A stretch of 64,000 bases of DNA from Mytilinidion resinicola (lineage: Eukaryota; Ascomycota; Dothideomycetes; Mytilinidiales; Mytilinidiaceae), in contig NW_022985438.1 of NCBI RefSeq assembly GCF_010093595.1, positions 1,946,785 through 2,010,784 on the forward strand. The letters run 5' to 3'. Made by a program: the position numbers and the translations under genes. Positions 9,185-22,367 of the stretch are shown piece after piece. A model generated the notes under the pieces. The model was not told the origin of the DNA. It was given only the letters and a program-made list of their open reading frames with translations, and ran no database searches. Position 1 is the first letter of the stretch; each line of letters opens with the position of its first letter.

Positions 9185-11973
9185 CTACTTTTTGTTCTTC
9201 TTGCCTTTGTTTTTATGTTTAGCATTCTCAGCCTTAGCATTCTCGGCCGCGGTGGACTCGAGTATAGCGTCGAAAGTTTTCGTTGGATCGTTGCTTGACG
9301 CGGGCCTCATTGCCAGATTCACCGCACCAGCTGGCACGGGCAGCGCCTCGAGACCAAGATTCATGACGCTTTCGCGTCGCCTGTCAGGGCTTCCCGTTCG
9401 CATGCCGCCTGGTGGCTGCAGTAGGCCCGGTTCGGGAAGGAGAGAATCCTGCATAGTCTCTAGAAGAGCTGCAGCCATCATGGGCTTACCCTCAGTCCAT
9501 TTGTGGGACATTTGCCAGCAGTGGCTACGAAGGTAAATGGCCTCAACGCCGTGCTCAACAACATCGGCAGGCAGGTGTATAACATTGGAGGTTCCAGCTA
9601 CACCAAACCAGCTGCGTTGCGCACTAAGATCTTCACGTGCCCATGGAACGCCAGATCGTGGCGGTTGGCAGAGGAAGTATTCGACTCCATCGGTCCAGTG
9701 AATGCCTGATGCGTCGATCACTACCATTGGCAATGCTTGAATGACAGCGTACATGAACATCCACTGGCCAGTCCGCAGGTCGCATATCTCCTGGAGAGTC
9801 TTTCCCTTAGCAGCCTTGCGCTCGAACTCGCGAAATCTGTCCAGGAACGGGGTTGATAGAATTGAATCTTTATTGTACGAGTTCTCCAAGGCTCTGAATA
9901 TTTCCTCTTCCTTGAGCTTTTTGTTTCGTGCTTTGGTATCTTTCTTTTCGTCTCCGAGGCCATAGTCCTTCTTCACACCTTTTAGACTTGGCCAGCGTGG
10001 CACGTCGAAAGGAACTGGGGGTTGGACTGGAGGAGAGCTGCGATCGTACTCGCTCAAGGCCTTACGAAGTGCACGAATTGTCACGGCTGGAATATCGTCT
10101 GCTTCCTCGTCTTCCATTAGACCGTCGGCCGTCCGCGTGGTCATATGGTTTCGATCTACCAGTAAATCGTAGAGGCACGAAACGTCATGGTAGAGATCCA
10201 GTAAAACGAGTCGGTTCATGCCACTAATTTCCAGGTTGTTCTTCTTGGAGGAGGCTTTAGGCGGCCAAGACCCATACTTATGTTTGTAATATGAATAGAC
10301 GTGTTTGCGGGCGGCTAAGAACGCGGTTTTCCAGGCCTCGAAGTGAACGATTTTGCCTTCTTCGGCCATTTTGCTGTTCATGATACCTGCGAAGATGGAC
10401 GGGAAATCGAAATCCTCCAATCTTGAAGTCACAGTTTTCAGGCGGTCTTCTAGATCCATAGAAGCCCTTTCTATTCGATTGAGAGTGACTGGCTTGATCA
10501 GGTGAAATTTGGGGCTGTTGCACTTCTTGATCTCCTCCCATCTTCCCGCTCCATGGACGAATCCTTCGTTGTATAGCATGGTCGAACGCATCCGCTCACC
10601 CAGCACAATGGCTTCGATAGTCTTCTCTCGGCTTTTGCGAACGTCTGCAAGGTGTAACTCGTCAACGTAACTGTCGAAACTCCCCGCAGCGACTTCTCCA
10701 TAGGAGGAACCGTCAAGATTGGAGAATTCATAGTATTCCAATATATCCGAGATCCTCAGGAAGATATCAAACATGGACGAATTCCTCTCTGTGGCCACCA
10801 GCGATTGGCCTAGGAGAAATGCAAAGAAGTTCCTGTAAGCGATCAATTTGTCCACGTCGGCAGTGTTGAGATGCTGCTCTGGAGCATTTGGAGAGGTAGG
10901 TGCAGTATCGGTGCTCAAGGCAATGGGAATATACAGATGGGTTTCGGTAGGTATGTCATCAGTCGTGTCGCTTAGGGTCCTTGATCCTTTTGAACCATCA
11001 GAGCTCCCCTGAACTTCATTATCCTGGACGCTTTGGTCTGGAGAAACCGGTCGAGACGTTTGCCGAGATGCAGGTCGAGACGACGGTCGAGATGATAGCC
11101 GTGGTGGAAAAGGATTAGACACAGACCGGGTCGCGCCGCCTTCGCTGTAAAGTCTACCAAAAGCCAGTTTGGTTAATCTTGGAGAAGAAGAGTATATCGA
11201 AGAATCAACGCGGAACGAGGGCCCTTTGCCTGAGTTCCGCGGGAACAAGTAGACGAAAGTGTCTCCGTGTTCGTCCCAGAGTTCCGGTACCTGGTCCTGT
11301 CAGCATGCCAGCCCAAATTCTAGTGCTTAAGCGAATGACGTCGACATACCTTCTCAGCCCCCATCAGAATTGACAGGTTGTATTGCACCTTACCTTGATG
11401 CCCTATTACCCACGCCAGCGGACCTTGTGCTCCCGATCCTGCTTCGTGGACATGGTCACTACTGCCCCGCGCGCCGAACAAGAAACTCTTCCTCTTTGCC
11501 TTTTTATCGTGCGTGTGAACAGGAAGCGTTTCCGGTATTATTAAGTTCCCTGTAATAGGGGTCTGCGGTCGGCTGTTGGCGCGGCTTGGAGGCTGCGATG
11601 CAAGCAGGGGAGGTGTAGTAGAAATCGAGGGAGGCTGAAGGGTGCTGGCTGGTTCGGCATGCACAGGGGTGATAGTAGGCGGGCCCGTCAAGCTAGTAGC
11701 TGGAGGAGGCGGCGGTGGTGGGTATGCGGGAGCAGAGTGGTGAGAGACGACGCGTTCACGCTCTTTGGTGAGCTTGCGGGCGGGTGGTGGTGGAGGCTGC
11801 CATGCCGCTATGCTGTCCTCCGGGGCCAAGCGGCTCGAGGGCTGGGCTGACCGCACAGAATCCGAGTTTGCCAGAGAGCTGGTGTCGGAAGCGGAAGAAG
11901 CGGACGAGAAGAAGGAGGAGATGCGGCGCGTTGCCCGGTGCTTGGAGGTTGCTCGCGCCTGGGGAGCAGCCAT
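9185..11973 (-). CDS. large conserved fungal protein of unknown function (possibly DUF8004 type)
   Basis: Two exons, 11973-11350 and 11290-9185, with a 59-nt phase-0 intron, give 909 residues. The N-terminal 200 residues are Ser/Pro-rich with proline runs (PPPPP and PPPPPPP), suggesting a disordered segment that could bind SH3 or profilin-like partners. The conserved core begins at GPLAWVIGHQGKVQYNLSIL, continues through LWDEHGDTFVYLFP across the splice, and extends to about residue 790. The C-terminus is Lys/Ala-rich and ends KNKGKKNKK. I recall this architecture from fungal proteins of unknown function and tentatively link it to DUF8004, but a profile search would be needed to confirm. No signal peptide or clear membrane helix is visible. 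Part of it (10597-10766) has been copied into the gene upstream. Confidence 0.8.
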
Positions 11974-13661
11974 GATAGATTCCTAAGTATGCGCAGGGAA
12001 GGAGGGTGAGCAATAAGAGTCGCAGAACAATAAGACTCAGAAATCATAGGGCGACGGAGGCGGCGCAATGGGTGTAATGTAGGGGAACGGGCCGCGAAGG
12101 GTTTGTTTCATGGCAACTCGGGCGCAGGAAACCCAGTGCTCCGTGGACTTCTTATGGGGACGACTAGAGCCGTAAACACGTAATGCTGGACATCCTTGCA
12201 CAGCCGAGCGCCCCAGTTTAAACGGGCTCGCGGTGCTGGCCGGAAGGATCACCGCAGCCTCAGCAGTGTGCACTTTAGTGGTTGCGTTCTGTCGTGTGCT
12301 GGCGGAGGCTGCGGTGGTGGGGGTTCAAGGTTCGGACCACCATTGGAAGCTTTGCCGTGAGGCGTCAGGTGGTTCCAAGGTTATTTTTGAGAATGCGCCG
12401 GACTGACGGTCAGACGCCGCTGCGATCTCCCGACGGCGAGCCCTTCACAGGCTCGAGGGAGGCAATAAATGCACCTGCGCCCTGTTGCGTCAGTCCGGGC
12501 AGAAATTTCGACCTCTTACACGCCGCGCACCACGCCTAGCACGCCCTCTCTCGGGGCCAAGCTAGCCGTCCCAGGACCCCGCTCGCGATGCTACCATTTC
12601 CCCGGGATCCGCGCAGAGAGGCGCTGCATTCGCTGCCCTCACTCAGCAGCGCAGGCGTGCCGTGTGAAACATATAATCCGCAAGGCGCGCCATACCGAAG
12701 ACATCAGCAATAACGCTGTGAAAAGGGGCAGGCCAACCCAATATATTGCGTCGTAACCGGGGCCGCAGGCGACGTAAGTCTTCGCGGGACTGTCGGCTGC
12801 TGTTATCGATTCGCGTCCTGGCAAGGTCACGTTGTTCGACCTACCTTTGTACTCTCTGGGGATATGTAATTAGAATGCTAACTGACACGCATCTAGACAC
12901 GAGCTTGGGGAATATAGGGGAACCCAGCAACAGCTCGTGGACTGTTCTCAAGCTTGTATGAGCATAAAAGGCCTCCGACATCTGCTTTAGATAACGTAGT
13001 CTCTTTGGTCACGTGCCTTCTTCTGGGCTTCTGACATCAGCCCTATCACTCTGTCACCACTTACTTGTTGGCCGTGCGCCATACAGTAAGTCTCTTTTAT
13101 CGGGCCACGGAACAAAGCCTCTTTAGGGCGTTCAGGGAACTGCCTAGGAACATGTTGTTGCTCTTGGCAAGGCAAGCCTGGCGGAGTGTAAACTAATTGC
13201 GCAATTAATGAAAAGTTCCTCGCACTAATCCTCGCTCCTACCTACTTCGTTTCAACCACCAATCCACCATTTACTCAACGTCACTAGAGCATCTACAATC
13301 AAAACTTCTAGTCTATCACGACTGGTTGCTAAAGTAGCTAGATTGCACCAGCCTAGAGATCGAGACACGGTTGTCGAACACGTCGTCAGCTTTCTAGGTT
13401 GCCGTCCTCACCGGAACGATCTGACAGCCCGTGGGTAACGAAAACCAACACAAGGCACCTGGGCAGGCACTTGCACGGTATGTGTGGCGCTTCTCTTCCG
13501 TTTTCCAAAAGGGACTAGGCTGGGGGCCAGCTCCGTGGGAGGACAGCAAGCCTCAGCCACTTCCTTTGAGCATCGAGTCCAATGGCACCATCATCTTCAG
13601 TTCATGCCCACCTGATAATCAGCCGTCTTAGAAAAGCTCGAGGAAGCAGGCCCTGGCAAGC
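11974..13661. other. intergenic region, 1.7 kb, between divergent genes
   Basis: The left half (about 12000-12700) is GC-rich and gives accidental reading frames on both strands, none with a recognisable domain or splice pattern. The right half is closer to average composition and presumably holds the promoter of the aminotransferase gene. I see no RNA gene. Confidence 0.4.
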
Positions 13662-15416
13662 ATGACCGCCGTCAATTCTAAAGACAAGATGCCTACCAAG
13701 CCCCTCATCAACCTCCTCCGCGGTTGGCCGTCAACTTCCCTTTTGCCAACTCATCTCATGCAAAGGGCCACCGACAGTCTCTTGTCTAACAAGAAAGAGG
13801 CTATCCCTGGAATGCTTTATGGCCCTGACGAAGGAGATCCGCGGCTGAGAGAAAACGTAGCGTCATGGCTTACGACATTCTATAAGCCCCAAAAACCTAT
13901 TACCCCGGAAAGAATCACGATCACCGGAGGCGCATCGCAGAGTCTAGCATGTCTGCTGCAGACATTCTCCGACCCCATTTTCACGCGCAATATCTGGCTC
14001 GTGGCCCCTGCTTACATGTTAGCGTTTCGTATATTCGAAGACAGCGGATTTCATGGGAAACTTAGAGCAGTTCCAGAAGACGAAGAAGGTATTGATATCG
14101 CATATCTCCGTCAGGAGCTACGGAAGAGCGAAGAGAAAGCGCGCGCTGATGGAAACAACTCACCTGTAGGTTCCAGAGACTAGGTGAGTGACTCTCATTA
14201 ATAATCTCAATCAGAAACTCAAGCCACCACGACTATGGAGCAAGACCTATCGCCACTTCATTTATGCCGTGCCAACCTTCTCCAACCCCTCGTCCAAGAC
14301 GATGTCACTTCGACGTCGAGAAGACTTAGTTCGAGTGGCAAGGGAGTTTGACGCCCTCGTTGTCACCGACGATGTCTACGACATGCTTTGCTGGCGGAAA
14401 GACCCTCAGCCTTCGAGTCTTGACGAAGCTGTCCCCCCTAGGCTGGTAGATGTCGATCGTTACCTCGACGGCGGTTCCGAGAGAGAAGGCGCTGATGGGT
14501 TCGGCAATACGGCCAGCAACATGACTGTGTCGAAGATAGCAGGTGGGTAAAGGAAGTGCCTTTGCGTGAGGCAAAGTACTGACAGTTGTGGCGTAGGTCC
14601 AGGCCTGAGGACTGGTTTTGTGGAAGGAACCGAGAAGCTGGCATACGGAGTCTCCCAAACGTAGGAATCCCCACCTCGCGCATACCGGCAGCAAGTACCT
14701 GCTACTTCGAGCGCCGTACCTCGTTCATATACACGTTGTCTCTGTTAGCTCTTGTGGACAGAGTGGCTTGCTGACCGTTTATGATGCTTTGTACCCCGTA
14801 CAACCGCTCAGCCGGGCAAACGTTGGCGGGAGAACCCCAGAATTCCATCTGACAGCTGACTGACACGCTACACAGAGGATCTTCGAGGTCTGGAGGTGCA
14901 CCGTCCCAGCTTACTGCATGTTTTGTCGCGGAAACACTGCAATCTGGAGAGCTTCAGGAATACGTAGGTACGCTGCAACCGGCATATGCTTCCCGCTGGC
15001 GAAGCATGATGGCAGCCATCGAGGCTGAGCTCCTGCCACTCGGTGTGACAATGCCGCAGCCAGACCGAGATGTAGTCGGTGGCTACTTCATCTGGCTCAC
15101 GCTGCCATCGGCACTGAATGGAACGGCTGTCGCACAGCGGGCGAAAGAGCAGGAAAACTTGATCGTGGCACAAGGCGAGCTCTTCGAAGTGCCCGGCGAT
15201 ACTAGCCACCCCAAGACCAGATTCACCCACGATCTGAGACTCTGTTTCGCATGGGAGGATGAAGCTGTGCTGGGCGAAGGAGTGCACAGGCTAGCAAATG
15301 TGATCCGCTCGATGCAGACTGGCGACAGTGAAGGGTTGAAGAGGATGCAACCTCCGGCGGACGCGGACTCGAGCAGGAAGGACGCTCCAGCAGGCGCGCC
15401 GAGTAGCTTCTGGTGA
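13662..15416 (+). CDS. PLP-dependent aminotransferase, class I/II fold
   Basis: Four exons, 13662-14165, 14215-14542, 14597-14660 and 14876-15416, give 478 residues. The introns are 49, 54 and 215 nt in phases 0, 1 and 2. The family pattern is clear: a Tyr-containing YGPDEGDPRLRENVASWL near residue 60, ITGGASQSLACLLQTF, the Asn/Pro segment FIYAVPTFSNPSS, the Asp/Tyr segment LVVTDDVYDML that contacts the cofactor, and the lysine motif SKIAGPGLRTGFVEG (Lys about 275) that would form the Schiff base. The SKIAGPG motif is completed only across the second splice, which supports the model. Relatives act on aromatic, branched or 2-aminoadipate-like amino acids, but the substrate cannot be deduced. 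The third intron is long for this window; I found no extra exon in it. An in-frame ATG nine codons downstream is an alternative start. Confidence 0.85.
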
Positions 15417-17088
15417 TGATCTCTGTAGGTCTACCGTGGCCCTCGAAGGTGGAACCGTCTTCGAAGGATTCCAATATAGACAGGTTCTAGACAGCTCCTT
15501 GTAGCACAAAAGCACTCAACGCGGCGAATCATGCACAATGAAATTCAGCATTTACTTTATTCAGCCAGTGGCAGCAGGCCACGCAGAAAAGCGACTCAGG
15601 ACTGCCGGCGCGGTGTCCTCCTTTAATTTAATAGCGCGGCACTTTATGAGAGACGTCGATCGGCCGTCACATAGATGGACTCACTCTATGGCCTGCGACC
15701 TGCCTCATCAGCCGTCCCAGCACCCTTTATTTCCGAGAAGCAGACCCACCCCCTGAAGCTTAACACTGCCGGTCGCGGGGTATCAGGGTTTTCCTGCGGG
15801 GAGGGTGTCTCTCGATATTGCAGACGTGGCATGTGCTGTCCCAGACACTCACGGCTTTGACGGCTGATGGCGGCTCGCCGTACCACCTGCCAGGCGGCAC
15901 GCCCAGCGACACGCAGCCACATCTCTACGCTCTCGAGGCGCTCGCGGAGCGGCCGCATGAGTCGCACGGCCTCGTCGCCCTGGTGTTCTGCCCAGCCAGA
16001 TTCAGGGCTGCGTTTCCAGATCGAAGGATCTCCCTCACGGCCCGGCGGGTGGCCTCCGTGGCTGTTTTCTGGCCCTCCTGGCCAATGGCTGCTGCGCTAT
16101 GCTGCGAAAAACTCGGCAATTCGGTGCCATCTCTTGTCGCCGGCCACTCAGCGGACAGGCTCCCCGGGCGCAGATTGGTACCTGACACGGGCCGAGTTTC
16201 AAAAGCTTGGTCGACAGGCGGCCGGGTGTGGCGCGAGGCCTGCCATCGCCAGCGGTTCAGGGGCCACGAAACGACGTTTGGCGGCTCAACCTCTCCCTCC
16301 TGGCGACTGGACAGTGACCCTCTGCCGTTTCATCGCGCGACTGACCAGACCACGCACACGCGCACGCCTCCTGGAGGAATTTCCCTGAGCGTCGTGGCAC
16401 GCGCAGCCGGCGCCTGGTGGCCACAGGGTCGCATTCCGCTGCCCTGCCCTAGAACATGCCCGGCACCGACGCGGCACCAGATGGCGGAGATGGGCCGCTT
16501 CACGAGGCTAGAGGGAATGACCTCCGTGCGAGGGCATCGAATGGGGCTACAGAGGAGGCAAAGGGCATGGATGGCTTGATGGGGATGGATATAAAGTGTT
16601 TATTTGACGCTGGCCGACCGAGTGGAGCAGCAAGGTCCCATCGCGCCCGACTCGAACGTGAAACAGGGAGGTTTGGAAACAATTCGCTGCATGACATTGT
16701 GAGTGGTAGCTTCTCGTTGTCGCCTATATATGAAGAATGCCCAAGTGCTGCTGAAGCCTCGTCTCCACGCAGCATTTTTGTTGCTCCTGGCTCCGCTTGT
16801 TGACTTCTTTTTTTCCTTCGTGCACCGTCACTCATTCCCCAACCACTTCACTCATTAAGAAATTTCACTTCACTTCTCCGGAGCTTGGACTTCACGGACT
16901 CATCCACGTCAGAGACAAGAATCCAGTTCCATCTACTTGTTTCCTCCAATTTTCCCGCTGTCCCAGTCGTGTCACACGCACAACAAACACACTCAGTGGC
17001 CGGCCACTGACTATATCACCCTCCTCAGTCCCTACACTCTTTCTCTTCAGCTTCAGCGCGCTTCAGCTTCAAGCTTTACATCATCGCC
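15417..17088. other. long upstream region of the glucanase gene, 1.7 kb
   Basis: GC-rich DNA from about 15550 to 16600 gives overlapping frames on several strands, the longest being 253 codons at 15818-16579 without an ATG start. None shows a domain, so I call no gene. A TATA-like TATATATGAAG lies near 16725, followed by a CT-rich leader from about 16800 to the glucanase ATG. Confidence 0.45.
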
Positions 17089-19539
17089 ATGGTTGCCTTC
17101 AGCACGGCCGCGCTCTTCGTGACGCTGCGCGTCCTTTTTACCGCTACCTCCTCGTTCGCCGCTCCTATCGCCGCTCCTGTTACCGCGCCCGCAACTCCAG
17201 AGGTTGCCGCCGCTTCCAGCTACTGGCTCGCAGACATCAAGCGCCAGGGCACCGTTGCCTATGGTGCCTCCGACTTCAAGATCTTCCGCAATGTCAAGGA
17301 CTATGGCGCCACGGGTGATGGCTCGACCGACGACACGGCCGCTATCAACCAGGCTGTCAGTGACGGCAACCGCTGCGGTCAGAACTGCGACTCAAGCACT
17401 GTGACTCCGGCTCTTGTCTACTTCCCTCCTGGTACCTACGTCGTCAGCAAGCCCATCATCCAGTACTATTATACCCAGTTCGTCGGCGATGCCGTGACTG
17501 TCCCTACGATCAAGGCCGCTGCGGGCTTCTCAGGAATGGCAGTCATTGACTCGTAAGCCCCTCGTCCCAATCCTGCGTTGCTATTGCTAATCTCTCGCCC
17601 TAGTGATCCCTACATGGAGGGCGGTGTCAACTGGTACACCAACCAGAACAACTTCTTCCGTCAAGTCCGCAACTTCGTCATTGACCTGACTGCCATGCCC
17701 GCAACTGCAGGCGCTGGTATCCATTGGCAAGTCGGCCAGGCCACCAGCCTTCAGAACATCCGATTTGAAATGGTCAAGGGCGGCACAGGCAACGCCCAGC
17801 AGGGTATCTTCATGGACAACGGATCCGGCGGCTTCATGACCGACCTGACCTTCAACGGCGGAAACTACGGTGCCTTCTTCGGCAATCAGCAGTTCACGAC
17901 CCGCAATCTGACCTTCAACGACTGCAACACCGCTATCTTCATGAACTGGAACTGGGCATGGACATTCCAAGGCGTCACCATTAACAACTGCAAGGTCGGC
18001 ATCGACATGGCTAACGCCCCCACGAACCAGACCGTCGGCTCTGTCCTCATTCTCGATAGCACAATCACCAACACTCCCATCGGTGTCAACACCTCCTTCA
18101 CCCAAGACAGCATCCCGACCGGCGGCGGAACTCTCGTCATCGACAACGTTGACTTTTCCGGCGTACAAACTGCTGTTCAAGATTACACTGGCAAGGCAAT
18201 CCTCGCTGGCGGCGGAATTGTTAAGTCGTGGGCTCAGGGTCAAGTCGCTGGTGCTGCTAGCGGCCGTGTGCAAGACAACCTGCCCACCCCTGCCAAGCCT
18301 GCCAGCCTCCTCAACTCGCAAGGAAATGTCTTCACGAAGTCCCGACCCCAGTACGAGAACATTCCATCGTCTCAGTTCGTTAGCTTGAAGTCTAAGGGTG
18401 CGACCGGTGACGGCGCCACTGACGATACCGCTGCTATCCAAGCTGCGATTAACGGGATGGCGGACGGCGAGATTCTGTATGTCGACCACGGCGCCTATGT
18501 CATCACCAAGACGGTTACCGTTCCGGCTGGCAAGAACATCAAGATGACTGGCGAGATGTGGCCCCTCTTTATGGCTTCCGGCAAGGCTTTCAACGACATG
18601 GCAAACCCTCAGCCTGTCTTCCAGGTCGGCGAGACGAGCGGCGACTCGGGTTCCTTCGAGATGAGCGACATCGTGTTCGAGACTCTCGGCGCTGCCCCTG
18701 GAGCTATTCTCATGGAGTGGAACCTGAAGGCTTCCGAGCTGGGCGCTGGAGGTCTCTGGGATGTTCACTTCCGCGTTGGTGGATCTGCAGGAACCGAGCT
18801 GCAGGCCGACAAGTGCGCTAAGAATCCTGCGACCAAGCACGATGCCAACCCTGACTGCATCGGCTCGTTTCTAATGATGCATATTACCAAGGATGCCAGC
18901 GCTTACCTCGAGAACACCTGGTTCTGGCTTGCTGATCACGAGCTTGGTATGTTCCTCCTCCAATTCTTTTCCCTCTCACCCTGCTAACCCCAACTAGACT
19001 TGAGCTCCCACTCCCAGATCGACCTCTACAACGGCCGCGGCCTCCTCGTCGAGTCCCAGGGCCCCGTTCACCTCTGGGGTACCGCCGCCGAGCATAGCCA
19101 GCTCTACAACTATCAATTCGCCAACGCCAAGGACATCTTCTACGCGCTCATCCAGACCGAGACGCCCTACATGCAGCCCAACCCCAACTCGGAGCAGCCC
19201 TTCACCACCAACGCCAAGTACTCCGACCCCGACTTCTCCGCCTGCACCACCGACGCATGCAAGTCGGCATGGGGCCTGAGGATCGTCGACTCGAGCTCCA
19301 TCTGGGGCTACGGCTCTGGCACCTACTCCTTCTTCAGCAACTACAACCAAGACTGCCTGGCGACCAACTCGTGCCAGGAGAACATGATCAGCGTCGAGAA
19401 ATCCTCAAACGTTAACATGTTCGGCATCTCGACCAAGGCGGCCACCAACATGATCACGCAGGACGGCACTAGCATGGCGCTCGACAAGGACAACCGGAGC
19501 AACTTCTGCGCGACGCTCGGCATGTTTACTGTTGCGTAG
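17089..19539 (+). CDS. secreted exo-beta-1,3-glucanase, glycoside hydrolase family 55
   Basis: Three exons, 17089-17552, 17604-18946 and 18998-19539, with two 51-nt introns (phases 2 and 1), give 782 residues. Residues 1 to about 24 form a signal peptide ending SSFAA, so the enzyme should be exported. The family hallmark, two tandem right-handed beta-helix modules that each start with a GATGDG segment, is visible: NVKDYGATGDGSTDDTAAI at about 68-86 and SLKSKGATGDGATDDTAAI near 415-433. The aromatic-rich tract FMNWNWAWTFQGV and WFWLADHEL are also typical. GH55 enzymes release glucose from the non-reducing ends of beta-1,3-glucan and serve wall remodelling or feeding on other fungi. Length matches family members of about 750-800 residues. 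Codon use is strongly C/G-biased at third positions, suggesting good expression. Confidence 0.95.
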
Positions 19540-20315
19540 ACACGGTTCCCCCCCCCACACTCTTCCCTTGCATTGCAACAACTTGCATCCTCCCATCCCT
19601 TTTCTTCACTTCGTTCCCGATCCGATCCGGCGGGCCTTGCTAGCTATGACCCTCCGCTAGTCCGGACATTTCTTTTCCTGATCTGTGATCTTGTTTTTCT
19701 TTCCTTTTTTGCTTCTTCGACAACAACAATCAACAACAAACAACCTCTTTTACCCTTCTTTGTAAGCTACTAGGGCACTGAAATGCGGAACGGAACGCAT
19801 GGCTTGGGGTTGCTTTGGCGGAATACACGACTCTGTTCGAGACTGCATGGAATGGGTTGGGTTGGTTGCATGGTGTTGGGTTGGGACGGTGGCAGATACC
19901 CCCTTTCCGAAACTTGGGAATAACTATGGAAATGAAAAGGCTTTTTGAGTTCATTATGAGTGTTTGTGGTGATTAATACTGAGTGAGTGGTGCTTCGACC
20001 AAGTGAGAATTTGGAGAATGAGATGATGAGGATTCGGGGATGTGGAAGCCAGTCCACGCGATTCAGACGTGATTTTCGCGCTCTGGTTATTATTTCGAGA
20101 GGAATACACTCGAGACTCAACGCCTTTGAGCATCGGAAGGCTTTTCTCTCAAGACAGCCTAAGGGAGAGAAAGACATATGAAGTGCGGAGGAGGAGTGAG
20201 CGATGACGACTATGCCCAAGATCTTCCGTCCCAACTCAACCGCACTGTGCTTGCTACATTACAAAGCCCAGATACCCGCCCTATGCCCTATGCGCTTTTG
20301 TACATTACAGTAATC
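19540..20315. other. convergent intergenic region, 776 bp
   Basis: It holds the 3' ends of the glucanase and Mmc1-like genes. There is a pyrimidine-rich stretch up to about 19700 and GGTTGGGTTGG-type sequence near 19855-19885. No gene is recognised. Confidence 0.4.
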
Positions 20316-22367
20316 CTACAAGTGTTGCAACAGTTCCCTGACCCTCTGCACGGCCTCCCTCGCCTCTCGCCTCCTCTCTACGCCGTCTACGTCCTCGTCT
20401 GGCTGCCCGCCTGTCTTCACAATCTCAGCGACCAGGTCTTCAGTGTACTTCAGTGCTTTCCGCCCCTCCTCCGTGATCTCGCCCTGCCATGCCTCTCGAG
20501 CCTCTTCCCATCTTACTTGCATGCGCCGCATAGACCACACGACGCCGAAGATCGCTACAGCGGCTGACTCGACCACAGAGAGGGAGGGCACGGAGAGGTA
20601 GATGAGCGCCGAGAGCGCCGACGAAAGCGACGCCGTCGAGAGCGTCGATATCACAAGGCTCTGCGCGAGCGCTTGTAGCGGCGGCACCGTATCCTTCAGC
20701 AGCAGCGCGCGCATGATCGGAATCTGCATCGGCCAGGGCCTCGGGTCTGGGATGTGCACTTCGCCATCCTCAACGAGCGCTGCCTTGTACTGTGCCACCT
20801 CCCTCCACTTGAAGGGCGACACTGGACTCGTGAAACCAGCATCTTGAAGAGGCTTCTCAGGGCTTTTCGTGAGGACTTCTTCGCCAGGCCTCGTTTGCCC
20901 CTTGAAGAGTCCTGCTTCCTCGAGTCGCCCGGTGATGTAGATGGAGCCTTTTTCGGCGTCGACCAGCCAGCGGCGTTCGAGCACTTCGGATGCAACCATG
21001 CTGACGTCGTCGACGCGCCAGAAGAGCTTCCACCATGCGATTTTGCGCCAGTTCTTGCCGGCGAAGGCGCCTTCGAGTTGGTCGCGCAGCTCGGTGTGCG
21101 CGTGCTCGGCCCATATTCTGAGAGAGTCGAGGATTGACGTCCGCGTGTGTTGGGGAATAGTTGATGCGACGAGCTGATTCAGGCGCTCCGCGTCTTCCTC
21201 CGTAATCTTGGTTTCTATGTCGTCGAGAGTGGATAGGATCAGGTACTTGACGGCTGGTTTGAGCTTCGAGGCCTGTTGGTTCAGACCGTCCGCTAGCCAC
21301 TCAGTGATGGCAGGCAGTCCGCTGCTGTACCATCCGTGTTCGTAGGCGACTGAGTTTGCGATTGACTCCCTAAATTTTGCAAGAGCTTTGGCCGCGACCT
21401 CTAAATCCACTGCTGTTACTCCCTTCGAGAGTCGATCCTCCACTGTATCTTGAGGTGCCGGTATCCCAATAGCCACCTTGACCACCTCCGGCGGTATGTT
21501 CTGTGAAGTGGCGTCTGCTGTATACCGTCCATACGCAATACCACTCTCCAATCCGTCCCCCACAACAATCGCCTTGTGCACCGGATACGTGACCAACGTC
21601 ACCCGTCCAGACCCCTCCGACGGCATCTGCAAACTCGGTATCAGAATCGCATCAGCAGGACTATCCTCCCCACTCGCCCGTCCCCCTCCAACCCCAACAT
21701 CAAGCCCCGCAACCAGAATCTCAAGATTATTCCTCAGCAGCGTCTGCGACGGCACCGAAACCGTCTCCAGCAGCGGATTCCTCGGATGAAACTCCGCCTC
21801 ATCGCCGTACCTACACCGCAACCGCCGTTAGCAACCACTCTCAAACAACCAGCCAGGAAGCATCCCAAACCGTAAAAGCAGTCCCCTCCCCTCAAACTCC
21901 GCCCTCTCCACCCTCTTCTCCCACGCGCCCTCTCCACCCAGCGGATCCGCCAGCAGCAGCCGCGCCATCTTCCGCGCGTGCTTCTGTCCGCCTATCCCCA
22001 GCACCGCGACCCGCACCACGGCATCGCCGCCCTCCAGGCCCCGGAGCGCGAGCTGCAACCGGCTGATGTTCACATAGTTCGCCGCCGCCGCCGCCTTCCC
22101 TAGCCCGTCTAGCGCCTGATGCAGCTCCTGGAACCTAGGCGGTACGTCCAGCGGCGCGTTGATCGCAGTGGTCGAAGCGAGCGAGGAGGCGTGTCGGAGG
22201 TGCGCTGGGGCGCGGAAGGCGTGCAGTTGCGGACGAGCGCGGGTCCTGGGCGTCGCGAGAGGCCACGAAAAGCGCCATGCCGAGCACGAGGGGCAGAAGA
22301 AGAGGCCGATTGGGGAGTTGGAGGGGTGGCGGAGGGAGCGCAGCACGGAGGGGGTCCGTGGAGGCAT
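20316..22367 (-). CDS. mitochondrial membrane protein, Mmc1-like
   Basis: Two exons, 22367-21871 and 21810-20316, give 663 residues. The 60-nt intron has an unusual GTTTGG donor, but the splice restores LLLRYGDEAEFHP in frame, and GCTAAC gives a good branch site. The first 60 residues are rich in Arg, Ser and Ala with no acidic residue, a convincing mitochondrial presequence. The middle (VRVAVLGIGGQ and later segments) resembles a degenerate nucleotide-binding or dynamin-like fold. Near the C-terminus two hydrophobic stretches (about residues 545-590) are separated by a short loop and followed by a charged helix. This is the shape I associate with fungal Mmc1, a protein reported with the MICOS complex of the inner membrane. 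The match is from memory and not certain. Confidence 0.65.

Noticed and set aside
15818..16579. 253-codon plus-strand frame in GC-rich DNA
   Set aside because: It has no ATG start, overlaps long frames on other strands, has no domain, and lies in the upstream region of the glucanase gene. It is best explained by low stop-codon frequency at high GC.
17587..18840. 417-codon minus-strand frame opposite the GH55 glucanase
   Set aside because: It is an antisense shadow of a codon-biased gene: third-position C/G bias removes antisense stops. The GH55 reading is unmistakable.
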